From assembly GCA_938003555.1 (NCBI GenBank), contig CALKXN010000079.1:1-5924 (forward strand): a stretch of DNA of 5,924 nt. The letters are read 5' to 3'. The DNA comes from an uncultured Robiginitomaculum sp. GTDB lineage: Bacteria > Pseudomonadota > Alphaproteobacteria > Caulobacterales > Maricaulaceae. Positions 1 to 5,907 of the stretch are shown here, piece by piece (the first letter of the stretch is position 1; each line of letters starts with the position of its first letter). The notes under the pieces are model-generated. The model saw nothing but the letters and a program-made list of their open reading frames with translations, ran no database searches and was not told where the DNA came from. The translations under genes and the position numbers were made by a program.

Positions 1-261
1 AGCGCAGGCTTCTTTTCGCACAAGACTGTTGAGCTTTCGGGCCAGCTCACCCTCTTTGGCGTTAGATGCTGCAAATAACCGCTCAGCAGTGAGCAAGCCC
101 AAAACTCGGTCGCCTAGAAACTCTAGCCGTTCATTATCCGCTGTTGTGCGCTGCCCATCCCCATAGGACCGGTGGGTCATGGCGCGCTCCAGAAGTCCCG
201 CATTGGTAAAGTCATAACCAATGCGTTCTTGCAGGCGTTTAAATTGCGGGTTCTCACTCAT
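1..261 (-). CDS. rnc: Ribonuclease III, N-terminal part (runs off the left edge)
   Basis: RNase III is the cytoplasmic double-strand-specific endonuclease that processes rRNA precursors and structured mRNAs. Only the first 87 codons are in the window. The reverse-strand translation begins MSENPQFKRLQERIGYDFTN and contains the family signature NERLEFLGDRVLG at residues 43-55. Glu44, Glu47 and Asp51 match the catalytic-site residues Glu38, Glu41 and Asp45 of E. coli RNase III, and THRS at 29-32 is also typical. The second half of the catalytic domain and the dsRNA-binding domain lie outside. The ATG at 261 is supported by a GGGAAGG purine tract at 265-271, three bases upstream. It lies 48 bp after acpS in the same direction with no visible terminator between, so co-transcription is likely. 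The family call is firm; whether the rest of the gene is intact cannot be seen. Confidence 0.95.
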   Translation of the reverse strand, partial: MSENPQFKRLQERIGYDFTNAGLLERAMTHRSYGDGQRTTADNERLEFLGDRVLGLLTAERLFAASNAKEGELARKLNSLVRKEACA

Positions 262-309
262 GCGCCTTCCCTACTTCGCAATGCGCGCAGGTCACAAGGA
301 AAAATACAG

Positions 310-723
310 CTAGGCTGCATGCGGCGCGAGGCTGATAATCACAAAGGCCAGCGCATAAGGCGGCTCATCGGATAGGGATAAATGGATGGATGGGACTTTA
401 TCATCCGGCGTCATTTCAATCAGGCGCTCTAAGGCTTGGCCATGCAAGGTGATCGACGGCTTACCCGAAGGCGCGCTCGTAATTTCAACATCTTGCCACG
501 TCAGCCAGCCCGTATCATCCGCCGACAGCGCTTTAGCGAGCGCTTCCTTGGCGGCAAAGCGTTTGGCATAGCATTCCGCCTTGGCCGCTTTGCCCGCGCA
601 ATAATCGCGCTCGGATGGGGTAAATATTTTGCGTTCAAATGCCTCGCCATGATTAGCCAGCGAATTTTCAATGCGCGAAATATCGCAAATATCTGTTCCA
701 ATACCGAGAATTATATCTGACAT
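310..723 (-). CDS. acpS: Holo-[acyl-carrier-protein] synthase (AcpS)
   Basis: AcpS moves the 4'-phosphopantetheine arm from coenzyme A to a serine of apo-ACP, producing the active carrier for fatty acid synthesis. The 137-residue product is close to the usual 120-140 of the family. It has the N-terminal motif GIGTDICDISRIE at residues 7-19, with Asp11 as metal ligand, and the signature AKRFAAKEALAKA at 53-65, with Glu60 as the second metal ligand. The C-terminal strand region HLSLSDEPPYALAFV is also typical. The ATG overlaps the pdxJ stop by one base (TAATG on the reverse strand) and no good Shine-Dalgarno sequence is visible, so translation probably depends on coupling to pdxJ. The gene downstream is rnc rather than lepB, which is often found there in Alphaproteobacteria. 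Identification is secure. Confidence 0.96.
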   Translation of the reverse strand: MSDIILGIGTDICDISRIENSLANHGEAFERKIFTPSERDYCAGKAAKAECYAKRFAAKEALAKALSADDTGWLTWQDVEITSAPSGKPSITLHGQALERLIEMTPDDKVPSIHLSLSDEPPYALAFVIISLAPHAA

Positions 724-1481
724 TATGGGCGGGCTTTTTCGATCTCTGCGCGCATACGCTCCATCGCGGCCGGCAATCCCATAAACATGGCCTCGCCCAT
801 CAAGAAGTGCCCGATATTAAGCTCCATGACTTCAGGGATTGCCGCAACCGCGCCGACATTATCAAAAGTCAGGCCATGGCCGCAATGCACTTCGAGCCCG
901 AGGCTATGGGCGAGTTTGGCTCCGCTTTGCAGGGCCGCTAATATCTCATCAGCGCGTTCATGATTGCCATCAGCAAGCGCGTGGGCATATGCGCCCGTAT
1001 GAAGCTCGACCACCGCCGCGCCGATTTCAGCGCTGGCGCGAATTTGCGTCTCTTGCGCTTCGATGAAGAGTGAGACGCGGCAGCCTGCATCGGTCAATTC
1101 TCTAACAATATGCGCAATTTGGTTATGACCGCCCACGACATTGAGTCCGCCTTCTGTCGTGCGCTCCTCACGCCGCTCGGGCACGATACAGGCCGCGTGG
1201 GGTTTGATGCGCTTTGCGATATCGCGCATTTCATCCGTGGCCGCCATTTCAAAATTAAGCGGAATATCTGTTGTTTCACATAGCCTTTGCAGGCGCTCTA
1301 TATCCGCGTCGCGAATGTGGCGGCGGTCTTCACGAAGATGCGCAGTAATTCCATCTGCGCCGGACTCAATCGCGAGGCGCGCGCCCGCGACAGGATCCGG
1401 ATGATCCCCGCCGCGCGCATTACGCATAGTCGCAATGTGATCGATATTTATGCCCAACCTTATTTTGGAGCTGGGGATCAC
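723..1481 (-). CDS. pdxJ: Pyridoxine 5'-phosphate synthase (PdxJ)
   Basis: PdxJ condenses 1-deoxy-D-xylulose 5-phosphate with 3-amino-2-oxopropyl phosphate to give pyridoxine 5'-phosphate, the ring-closing step of the DXP-dependent vitamin B6 pathway in the cytoplasm. The 252-residue product (E. coli has 243) aligns along its whole length. Visible signatures are GINIDHIATMRNARGG at 10-25, GADGITAHLREDRRHI at 41-56, PERREERTTEGGL at 101-113 and GHGLTFDNV at 201-209. His48, Glu78 and His202 correspond to the active-site His45, Glu72 and His193 of E. coli. The start is GTG at 1481, inside the pyrE stop (TAG/GTG share one base). A GAGG sequence at 1491-1494 lies nine bases upstream, and no ATG occurs before the conserved first strand. 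The gene is probably translationally coupled to pyrE. Identification is secure. Confidence 0.97.
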   Translation of the reverse strand: MIPSSKIRLGINIDHIATMRNARGGDHPDPVAGARLAIESGADGITAHLREDRRHIRDADIERLQRLCETTDIPLNFEMAATDEMRDIAKRIKPHAACIVPERREERTTEGGLNVVGGHNQIAHIVRELTDAGCRVSLFIEAQETQIRASAEIGAAVVELHTGAYAHALADGNHERADEILAALQSGAKLAHSLGLEVHCGHGLTFDNVGAVAAIPEVMELNIGHFLMGEAMFMGLPAAMERMRAEIEKARP

Positions 1482-2065
1482 TATTTAAGACCTCGGCTGC
1501 CGGGTTTTATAGCAGGAATAGCTTTTAACTCATCTGGCAAATCATCGGCGGCAAAGGCCGGGAATTTACGCGAGGCGAGACTAATCAGCGGCACGCCAAT
1601 ATCGGCCTCCCCGCCGCTACGATCAAAAATGCATGCCCCGCCGACAACCACTGCGCCTGTCGCATTAATCGCGGCAATACATTCACGCGAAGATAAACCC
1701 GTTGTGACAATATCTTCGACCATCAAAACCTTTTGACCCGGTTCTAATGTGAAACCGCGTCGCAACGTAAACTCGCCATTTTCGCGTTCCACAAACAGAC
1801 TCTCAACGGCCATATGGCGCGCGGTCTCGTAACCCGGAATAATTCCGCCCATAGCCGGCGCAACGATAATATCGACATCACTATCGAGCTTCGCTTTCAC
1901 TTTGTCAGCCAAAGCTTTGCAGAGCGTTTCTGTGTGAACCGGGTTTTTAAAAATAAAGGCCTTTTGTAAAAAGACCGAGCTGCGCAGGCCCGAAGATAAA
2001 ATAAAGTGGCCTTCCAGCAAAGCGCCGGCATCGCGAAAGACGCCAAGTACATCATCAGTGTTCAT
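1481..2065 (-). CDS. pyrE: Orotate phosphoribosyltransferase (PyrE)
   Basis: PyrE joins orotate to PRPP to form orotidine 5'-monophosphate, the fifth step of de novo pyrimidine synthesis. The 194-residue product contains the PRPP-binding motif [14 protein letters not shown] at 113-126, with the acidic pair Glu117-Asp118. It also has the N-terminal segment [18 protein letters not shown] at 19-36, [12 protein letters not shown] at 69-80, and the flexible-loop region [15 protein letters not shown] at 91-105. This pattern fits the short alphaproteobacterial/Thermus-like branch of the family rather than the E. coli type. The ATG follows the rel stop by 12 bp, with an AGGA Shine-Dalgarno at 2071-2074 five bases before it. 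The stop codon overlaps the pdxJ start. Its place directly after rel fits known alphaproteobacterial gene order. No defect is visible. Confidence 0.96.
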   Translation of the reverse strand: MNTDDVLGVFRDAGALLEGHFILSSGLRSSVFLQKAFIFKNPVHTETLCKALADKVKAKLDSDVDIIVAPAMGGIIPGYETARHMAVESLFVERENGEFTLRRGFTLEPGQKVLMVEDIVTTGLSSRECIAAINATGAVVVGGACIFDRSGGEADIGVPLISLASRKFPAFAADDLPDELKAIPAIKPGSRGLK

Positions 2066-2070
2066 AATAA

Positions 2071-2074
2071 TCCT
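2071..2074 (-). promoter_or_regulatory. Ribosome binding site of pyrE
   Basis: The reverse strand reads AGGA, then five bases (TTATT), then the pyrE ATG. It lies in the 12 bp between the rel stop and pyrE. It supports the chosen pyrE start and gives pyrE its own ribosome entry, unlike acpS downstream, which seems to depend on coupling. Confidence 0.6.
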
Positions 2075-2077
2075 AAG

Positions 2078-4303
2078 TTAAATTTGATTGGCCCGTAGAC
2101 GCCGCGCCGCGACGACATAACTACTGGTGCGCAGAGCGGCAACAATATGGGCAAAATGTTTCGTGTCCAGCACTTCGACATCAAAGACCATTTCGTAAAA
2201 TGTCGGGCTGCGTTTTAAAGTTTTAATATTGATCAAGTTACCACCCGCTTCGCCGACGATCTTTGTCACATCGGCCAGCGCCCCAGGAATATGCTCCACG
2301 GTCGCACTAATACGGCCAACGGAGGCCGCATGCTCAGCGGCGCGGCGCCATCCCAAATCAATCCAGCGCTCAGGCTGGTCTTCGAACTCGGCAAGCGTTT
2401 CGCAATCAATCGTGTGAATCATGACGCCGCGGCCATCGGACTGAACGCCAATGATACGGTCCCCCATTATTGGAGAGCAGCACGGCGCAAGATGCAGCGA
2501 AACACCCTCACGAAGCCCATCCCCTTTGACATAAAGTTGCGCTGTTTTATCATCAATAATATCACGCTTGGCATATTTATCGACAAGGCGTTCATTATCA
2601 CGGCCTGGAAAAACGGCTTGCATGAAATCATTAGCCGATAGATCTCCTTTACCCAGCGCGAAGAAAACATCTTCGGCGGTGTCACGCTGAAGACGCGGCA
2701 AAGCATCTTCGATAGCGCTGTCTGAGAAATCCCGATCTTCGCGCGCAAAGGCGTGATCGGCAAGGCGGCGACCAATACGGCGAAACTCATCGGCTTCGGT
2801 TTCGCGGGTCAAACGGCGTAGGGCTGAACGCGCGCGGCCCGTAACCGCAATATTCTCCCAGCCCGGCAAAGCTTCGGCCGCGCCGCCGCGAATAATTTTG
2901 ACGACGTCGCCATTTTGCAGTGGCATGCGCAGCGGTTGTTCCTTGCGATTTACAAGCGCGCCAATACAGCTATCGCCAACATCGGTATGAACGGCATAAG
3001 CAAAGTCAATCGGCGTGGCGCCGCGCGGCAAGCTGATGAGGTCCCCTTTCGGCGTGAATGTGAAAACCTGATCGGTAAATAGATCAAGCTTCGCATTTTC
3101 CAGAAATTCATCCGCGTCGCCATGCTCAATCATTTCAACAAGATTGCGAATCCGGCCCATCATATTTGATCCGCTCGCCTCTGCGCTTTCTACATCAAAG
3201 GCGTATTGTTTGTCCTTATAGGCCCAATGGGCCGCCACGCCGCGCTCAGCCACTTCATCCATATGATGCGTCCGAATTTGGAGCTCGACGCGGCGATTAT
3301 CTGGCCCTAAAACTGTGGTTTGGAGGCTTTTATAACCATTAGATTTTGGCGTCGAAATAAAATCTCTAAATCGGTTGGGAACACATCTGAAATGTGTATG
3401 CACAGCGCCAAGCGCTTTGTAGCACTCCTCAACAGATTCAACGATAATCCGAAATGCATAAATGTCTGCGACGCCTTCAAAGCTAATGCCTTGGCGCTCT
3501 AATTTACGCCAAATGGCGTAAGGACGCTTTTCACGACCATAGATTTTCGCCTTCACCCCCCGCTCATCCATAATATCACGTAGCGCGACAGAGGCCTGCG
3601 TGATCACATTGGATTGAGACTTACGCCATTCCTCAAGCTTACCGTTAATCGTGTCGTAAGCCGAACGGTTGAGGTAATAAAATGATAAATCCTCAAGCTC
3701 TGCGCAGATTTGGTCGACGCCGATGCGGCGGGCAAGCGGCGCGTAAATTTCCATTGTCTCGCGCGCAATGCGCTCGCGCGATGCGGCCTTGGGATGATGT
3801 TGCAGCGTGCGCATATTGTGCAAGCGATCGCAGAGTTTCACGAGCAAAACGCGGATGTCTTTACTCATGGCTAAAACAAATTTTTGGAAATTCTCGGCCT
3901 GCTTTGACGCCTGCCCGGACAGCTCAACCTGACCTAATTTCGTAACGCCTTGCACCAAATCTGCAATCTCAGGCGTGAACATATCGGACAATTCATCATA
4001 GGTCGTATCTGTATCTTCGAGCACGTCATGCAGCAAAGCCGTGCAAACACTGGCTGTGTCCATTTTGAGCTGCGTCAGGATACCGGCCACCTCAATTGGA
4101 TGGGCATAATATGGATCGCCACTGTGACGTTTTTGCTCCCCATGCGCTTTAACAGAGAAAACATAGGCTTTGTTCAGCAAAGCTTCATTGACCGCAGGGT
4201 TATATTCGCGGACCTTGTCGACAAGTTCCCATTGCCTTAAAAAACGCACAGGGGCGCTGTCTTGTGCATTAGGAGCAGAAATATCCGTGACTTCGTTCAT
4301 CAT
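2078..4303 (-). CDS. rel: Bifunctional (p)ppGpp synthetase/hydrolase, long RelA/SpoT (Rel) enzyme
   Basis: Rel makes (p)ppGpp from ATP and GDP/GTP during starvation and degrades it otherwise. From the ATG at 4303 the product is 741 residues, usual for the family. The N-terminal HD hydrolase domain (about 43-170) keeps Arg59, His68, His92-Asp93, Glu96-Asp97, Asp159 and Asn163, so hydrolysis should be intact. The synthetase domain (about 250-361) has GREKRPYAIWRKL, the metal-binding Asp280 and Glu340 in VELQIRT. The RXKD motif of bifunctional enzymes reads RFRD (311-314), and the usual GYxSLHT reads GYKSLQT with Gln328 replacing His. A TGS domain (about 408-471), the paired cysteines Cys608-609 in LAPCCSP and a C-terminal ACT domain (about 663-736) follow. 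The start is uncertain. Choices are TTG at 4360 (19 extra residues, no ribosome site), ATG at 4303 or 4300, or a GTG about 17 residues further in. Family similarity begins near RQWELVDKV. Rel heads the leftward gene block and is divergent from the pentapeptide gene. Confidence 0.96.
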   Translation of the reverse strand: MMNEVTDISAPNAQDSAPVRFLRQWELVDKVREYNPAVNEALLNKAYVFSVKAHGEQKRHSGDPYYAHPIEVAGILTQLKMDTASVCTALLHDVLEDTDTTYDELSDMFTPEIADLVQGVTKLGQVELSGQASKQAENFQKFVLAMSKDIRVLLVKLCDRLHNMRTLQHHPKAASRERIARETMEIYAPLARRIGVDQICAELEDLSFYYLNRSAYDTINGKLEEWRKSQSNVITQASVALRDIMDERGVKAKIYGREKRPYAIWRKLERQGISFEGVADIYAFRIIVESVEECYKALGAVHTHFRCVPNRFRDFISTPKSNGYKSLQTTVLGPDNRRVELQIRTHHMDEVAERGVAAHWAYKDKQYAFDVESAEASGSNMMGRIRNLVEMIEHGDADEFLENAKLDLFTDQVFTFTPKGDLISLPRGATPIDFAYAVHTDVGDSCIGALVNRKEQPLRMPLQNGDVVKIIRGGAAEALPGWENIAVTGRARSALRRLTRETEADEFRRIGRRLADHAFAREDRDFSDSAIEDALPRLQRDTAEDVFFALGKGDLSANDFMQAVFPGRDNERLVDKYAKRDIIDDKTAQLYVKGDGLREGVSLHLAPCCSPIMGDRIIGVQSDGRGVMIHTIDCETLAEFEDQPERWIDLGWRRAAEHAASVGRISATVEHIPGALADVTKIVGEAGGNLINIKTLKRSPTFYEMVFDVEVLDTKHFAHIVAALRTSSYVVAARRLRANQI

Positions 4304-4306
4304 CAA

Positions 4307-4335
4307 AGCATAGGCCTGTTCGGCAAGGCGAGCAA
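4307..4335 (-). promoter_or_regulatory. Candidate promoter for rel and the downstream gene block
   Basis: On the reverse strand, TTGCTC (4330-4335) and TATGCT (4307-4312) are separated by exactly 17 bases. Standard spacing places the transcript start at 4300, the A of the second of two tandem ATG codons of rel. If used, the mRNA would be leaderless and the 19-residue extension from the TTG at 4360 would not be made. This is a pattern match by eye. The -35 box is weak (4 of 6), and other starts in the 132-bp divergent spacer are possible. Confidence 0.35.
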
Positions 4336-4429
4336 CGGGCAAGACTCGCTTGCTGTGCAAAAATGCAACAATGCGGGCGAAATGACTAAGCCTTGCAAGA
4401 TTTTAACGTGAATGGAGACCATTTAGCTG

Positions 4430-4435
4430 TAAAAT
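4430..4435 (+). promoter_or_regulatory. Candidate -10 box of the pentapeptide-repeat gene
   Basis: TAAAAT differs from the consensus TATAAT at one base and abuts the ATG at 4436. Normal spacing would start the transcript at 4442, exactly on the second in-frame ATG (codon 3), implying a leaderless message. No convincing -35 box lies 16-18 bases upstream; the best match, near 4407-4413, is poor. A GGAG at 4414-4417 is too far from either ATG to be a normal ribosome site. Confidence 0.3.
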
Positions 4436-5404
4436 ATGGCCATGTTTAATCGCATCATCACACCCCTTTTGGGTCTTACCTTGCTTAGCGCGGCCTTGCA
4501 CAGTCCTGCCGCAGCGCAAGTTCCGGTCAATAGCCGGTTGATGATATCTGGGAACTGCTCGGGCTGTGATCTCTCCGGCCGCGACATGAGCCAACTCACC
4601 CTAACAGGGGCAGATTTCACCAATAGCGTTTTCAATCATGCCGATTTATCGGGGGGTGAATTTGATGGCTCCAATCTATCCGGCGCGCATTTTCGCCGTG
4701 CTTATTTAATCCGCACAAAGGGAAATACCGTGAATCTGTCGCGCGCAGTTCTTTCGGACGCAATGATGAATGAAGCGCATTTAACGGCGTCAAATTTATC
4801 AGAAACAGATTTACGGCGCGCCGATATGAGCGGCGGAGTGTTCACAGGCAGCGACTTCACCGCAGCACGTCTTACAAATGCCTCCGCAACGCAAGCCGAT
4901 TTCACCCAAGCTAAATTTCATAGCGCGCAGCTTGACCACGCCAATTTTGAAAATGCTATATTCACAAGTGCTGAATTTAAAGACGCCAAATTCGGTCACG
5001 CTTATCTTGATGGCGCAAGTTTTGAAGACGCGGATTTATCAGGCGCAGATTTATCAGAGACGCGCGGCCTAACCCAAAACCAACTCGACCAAGCTTGCGG
5101 CAGTCACAGCACCAAACTTCCGACAGGAAACAAAACGCTACGGATTTGCCCTAAAAACATGCTCATTGCCGCGAGCACGCCTGATATTGCGGTCAGTGAT
5201 CGCACGCGCCGGCGCGCAATCATTGACGGCGTAGATTATGGCCCCAAGCTTGATCAACTTGAGCGCACGCGTAAAGACTTACGTGAAACTTTGGCGACGA
5301 TTGATCGCGCCATCGAAGCCCTGCCGCCGCGCGGATCAGCGGCAGCACGCGCAGAATTGCAATTTAGCCGCCGCCAGATCGTTAAAATGATGGACAGGCT
5401 CTAG
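4436..5404 (+). CDS. Exported pentapeptide-repeat protein of unknown function
   Basis: The role is unknown. The 322-residue product starts with a likely Sec signal peptide: Arg6, a hydrophobic core at about 7-20 and a probable cut after Ala27 in SPAAAQ. From residue 46 to 206, pentapeptides run without a phase break, 33 in all. The central residue is Leu, Phe or Met in 31 of them; the exceptions are Gly96 and Ala151. Alanine sits two positions before the centre in 13 consecutive repeats from 144 to 204. This predicts a right-handed beta-helix of about eight coils. Cys41 and Cys44 precede the helix, and Cys221 and Cys238 lie in the cap after it (GLTQNQLDQACG, then KLPTGNKTLRICP), so disulfides are possible in the periplasm. 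The tail (about 268-322) is charged and helical, possibly a coiled coil. Start is ATG 4436 or ATG 4442. The export signal argues against a cytoplasmic gyrase-protecting (Qnr-like) role. It is divergent from rel and overlaps the Lrp-type gene by four bases at their stops. Confidence 0.9.
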   Translation: MAMFNRIITPLLGLTLLSAALHSPAAAQVPVNSRLMISGNCSGCDLSGRDMSQLTLTGADFTNSVFNHADLSGGEFDGSNLSGAHFRRAYLIRTKGNTVNLSRAVLSDAMMNEAHLTASNLSETDLRRADMSGGVFTGSDFTAARLTNASATQADFTQAKFHSAQLDHANFENAIFTSAEFKDAKFGHAYLDGASFEDADLSGADLSETRGLTQNQLDQACGSHSTKLPTGNKTLRICPKNMLIAASTPDIAVSDRTRRRAIIDGVDYGPKLDQLERTRKDLRETLATIDRAIEALPPRGSAAARAELQFSRRQIVKMMDRL

Positions 5405-5856
5405 CCAAGCTTAATCGCCGTGCGTCTAAATAAGCTACGAATAGCGAAATTTGAGACAACCCGCTGCACGCCCGGAAGACGCGTCAGCACATCTTGATGC
5501 AAGCGCTCATATTCTGAGGGATCAGACACCAGCACCCGCATGATATAATCAGAGTCCCCTCCCATGAGGTAGCACTCCATAATCTCATCAACTTGCTCTA
5601 CGGCATGCTCAAACAATTCTAATGTTTCGCGGCGCTGATTATCCAGCGTTGCTTGAACGAAAACAGAGGTCTTTTTGCCCACTTTGCGCGCAGATATGAT
5701 CGCCACATATTTATCAATAATGCCTGTGTCCTCGAGACTCTTGACGCGCCTGTGGCATGCCGACGGAGACAGGTTAACCCGCTCAGCCAAGTCAAGGTTG
5801 GTCAATCGTCCATCAGATTGTAACTCTGAGAGGATGTGTTTGTCTTTAATATCCAT
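5401..5856 (-). CDS. Lrp/AsnC-family transcriptional regulator
   Basis: This is a cytoplasmic DNA-binding regulator of the feast/famine class, which usually senses an amino acid and often controls a neighbouring gene and itself. The 151-residue product has the standard layout. The N-terminal winged helix-turn-helix is at about 4-58, with DLAERVNLSPSACHRRVKSLE (22-42) as the turn and recognition helix. A linker follows, then the C-terminal RAM/AsnC effector domain at about 63-145. Typical effector-domain features are GGDSDYIMRV at 99-108 and LPGV at 127-130. Length and motifs are complete. Which amino acid it senses cannot be read from the sequence. The ATG at 5856 fits the start of helix 1 (MDIKDKHIL), although the ribosome site is weak. 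Its stop overlaps that of the convergent pentapeptide gene. An imperfect palindrome about 30 bp upstream is a candidate binding site, and the AT-rich spacer suggests a divergent target gene just beyond the window. Confidence 0.94.
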   Translation of the reverse strand: MDIKDKHILSELQSDGRLTNLDLAERVNLSPSACHRRVKSLEDTGIIDKYVAIISARKVGKKTSVFVQATLDNQRRETLELFEHAVEQVDEIMECYLMGGDSDYIMRVLVSDPSEYERLHQDVLTRLPGVQRVVSNFAIRSLFRRTAIKLG

Positions 5857-5878
5857 AAATTCGATACTTTCATCATTT

Positions 5879-5907
5879 TTGACACTATTATTCGAACAAT
5901 CTGTATT
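5879..5907 (+). promoter_or_regulatory. Candidate rightward promoter for a gene beyond the window
   Basis: A perfect TTGACA at 5879-5884 is followed after 17 bases by TGTATT (5902-5907, 4 of 6 to the -10 consensus). A second possible -10, TAAAAT at 5915-5920, lacks a good -35 at normal spacing. The promoter would point away from the Lrp-type gene, as expected for a regulator divergent from its target. The target gene is not in view. Confidence 0.4.
5887..5900. promoter_or_regulatory. Imperfect palindrome, candidate operator of the Lrp/AsnC-type regulator
   Basis: The 14 bases ATTATTCGAACAAT are a dyad centred on TTCGAA, with six of seven base pairs matching across the axis. The dyad lies wholly within the 17-bp spacer of the candidate rightward promoter and 31 bp upstream of the regulator's start codon. 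AT-rich imperfect palindromes are typical Lrp-family sites, and self-regulation is common in the family. Binding is inferred only from position and symmetry. Confidence 0.4.

Noticed and set aside
262..309. Possible terminator or small RNA between acpS and rnc
   Set aside because: There is no stable stem followed by a T-run on the reverse strand; the only symmetry is a short TGCGCGCA.
1287..1736. Open frame of 149 codons on the plus strand across the pdxJ/pyrE junction
   Set aside because: It is antisense to two certain genes, matches no protein family I recognise, and has no ribosome site; it is a by-product of codon bias.
2291..2641. Open frame of 116 codons on the plus strand inside rel
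   Set aside because: It is antisense to the conserved C-terminal half of rel and has no recognisable motif.
4392..4399. Perfect 8-bp palindrome CTTGCAAG in the rel/pentapeptide spacer
   Set aside because: It could act as a -35 box on either strand (TTGCAA), but no matching -10 lies at normal spacing in either direction and 8 bp is short enough to be chance.
4571..5053. Possible DNA tandem repeat or CRISPR-like array with 15-bp period
   Set aside because: The period comes from the protein pentapeptides; the DNA units are highly diverged and there are no spacers.
4436..5404. Qnr/MfpA-type gyrase-protecting protein
   Set aside because: The protein shares the pentapeptide fold but has a signal peptide and extra tail, whereas Qnr-type proteins are cytoplasmic DNA mimics; the fold alone does not support resistance.
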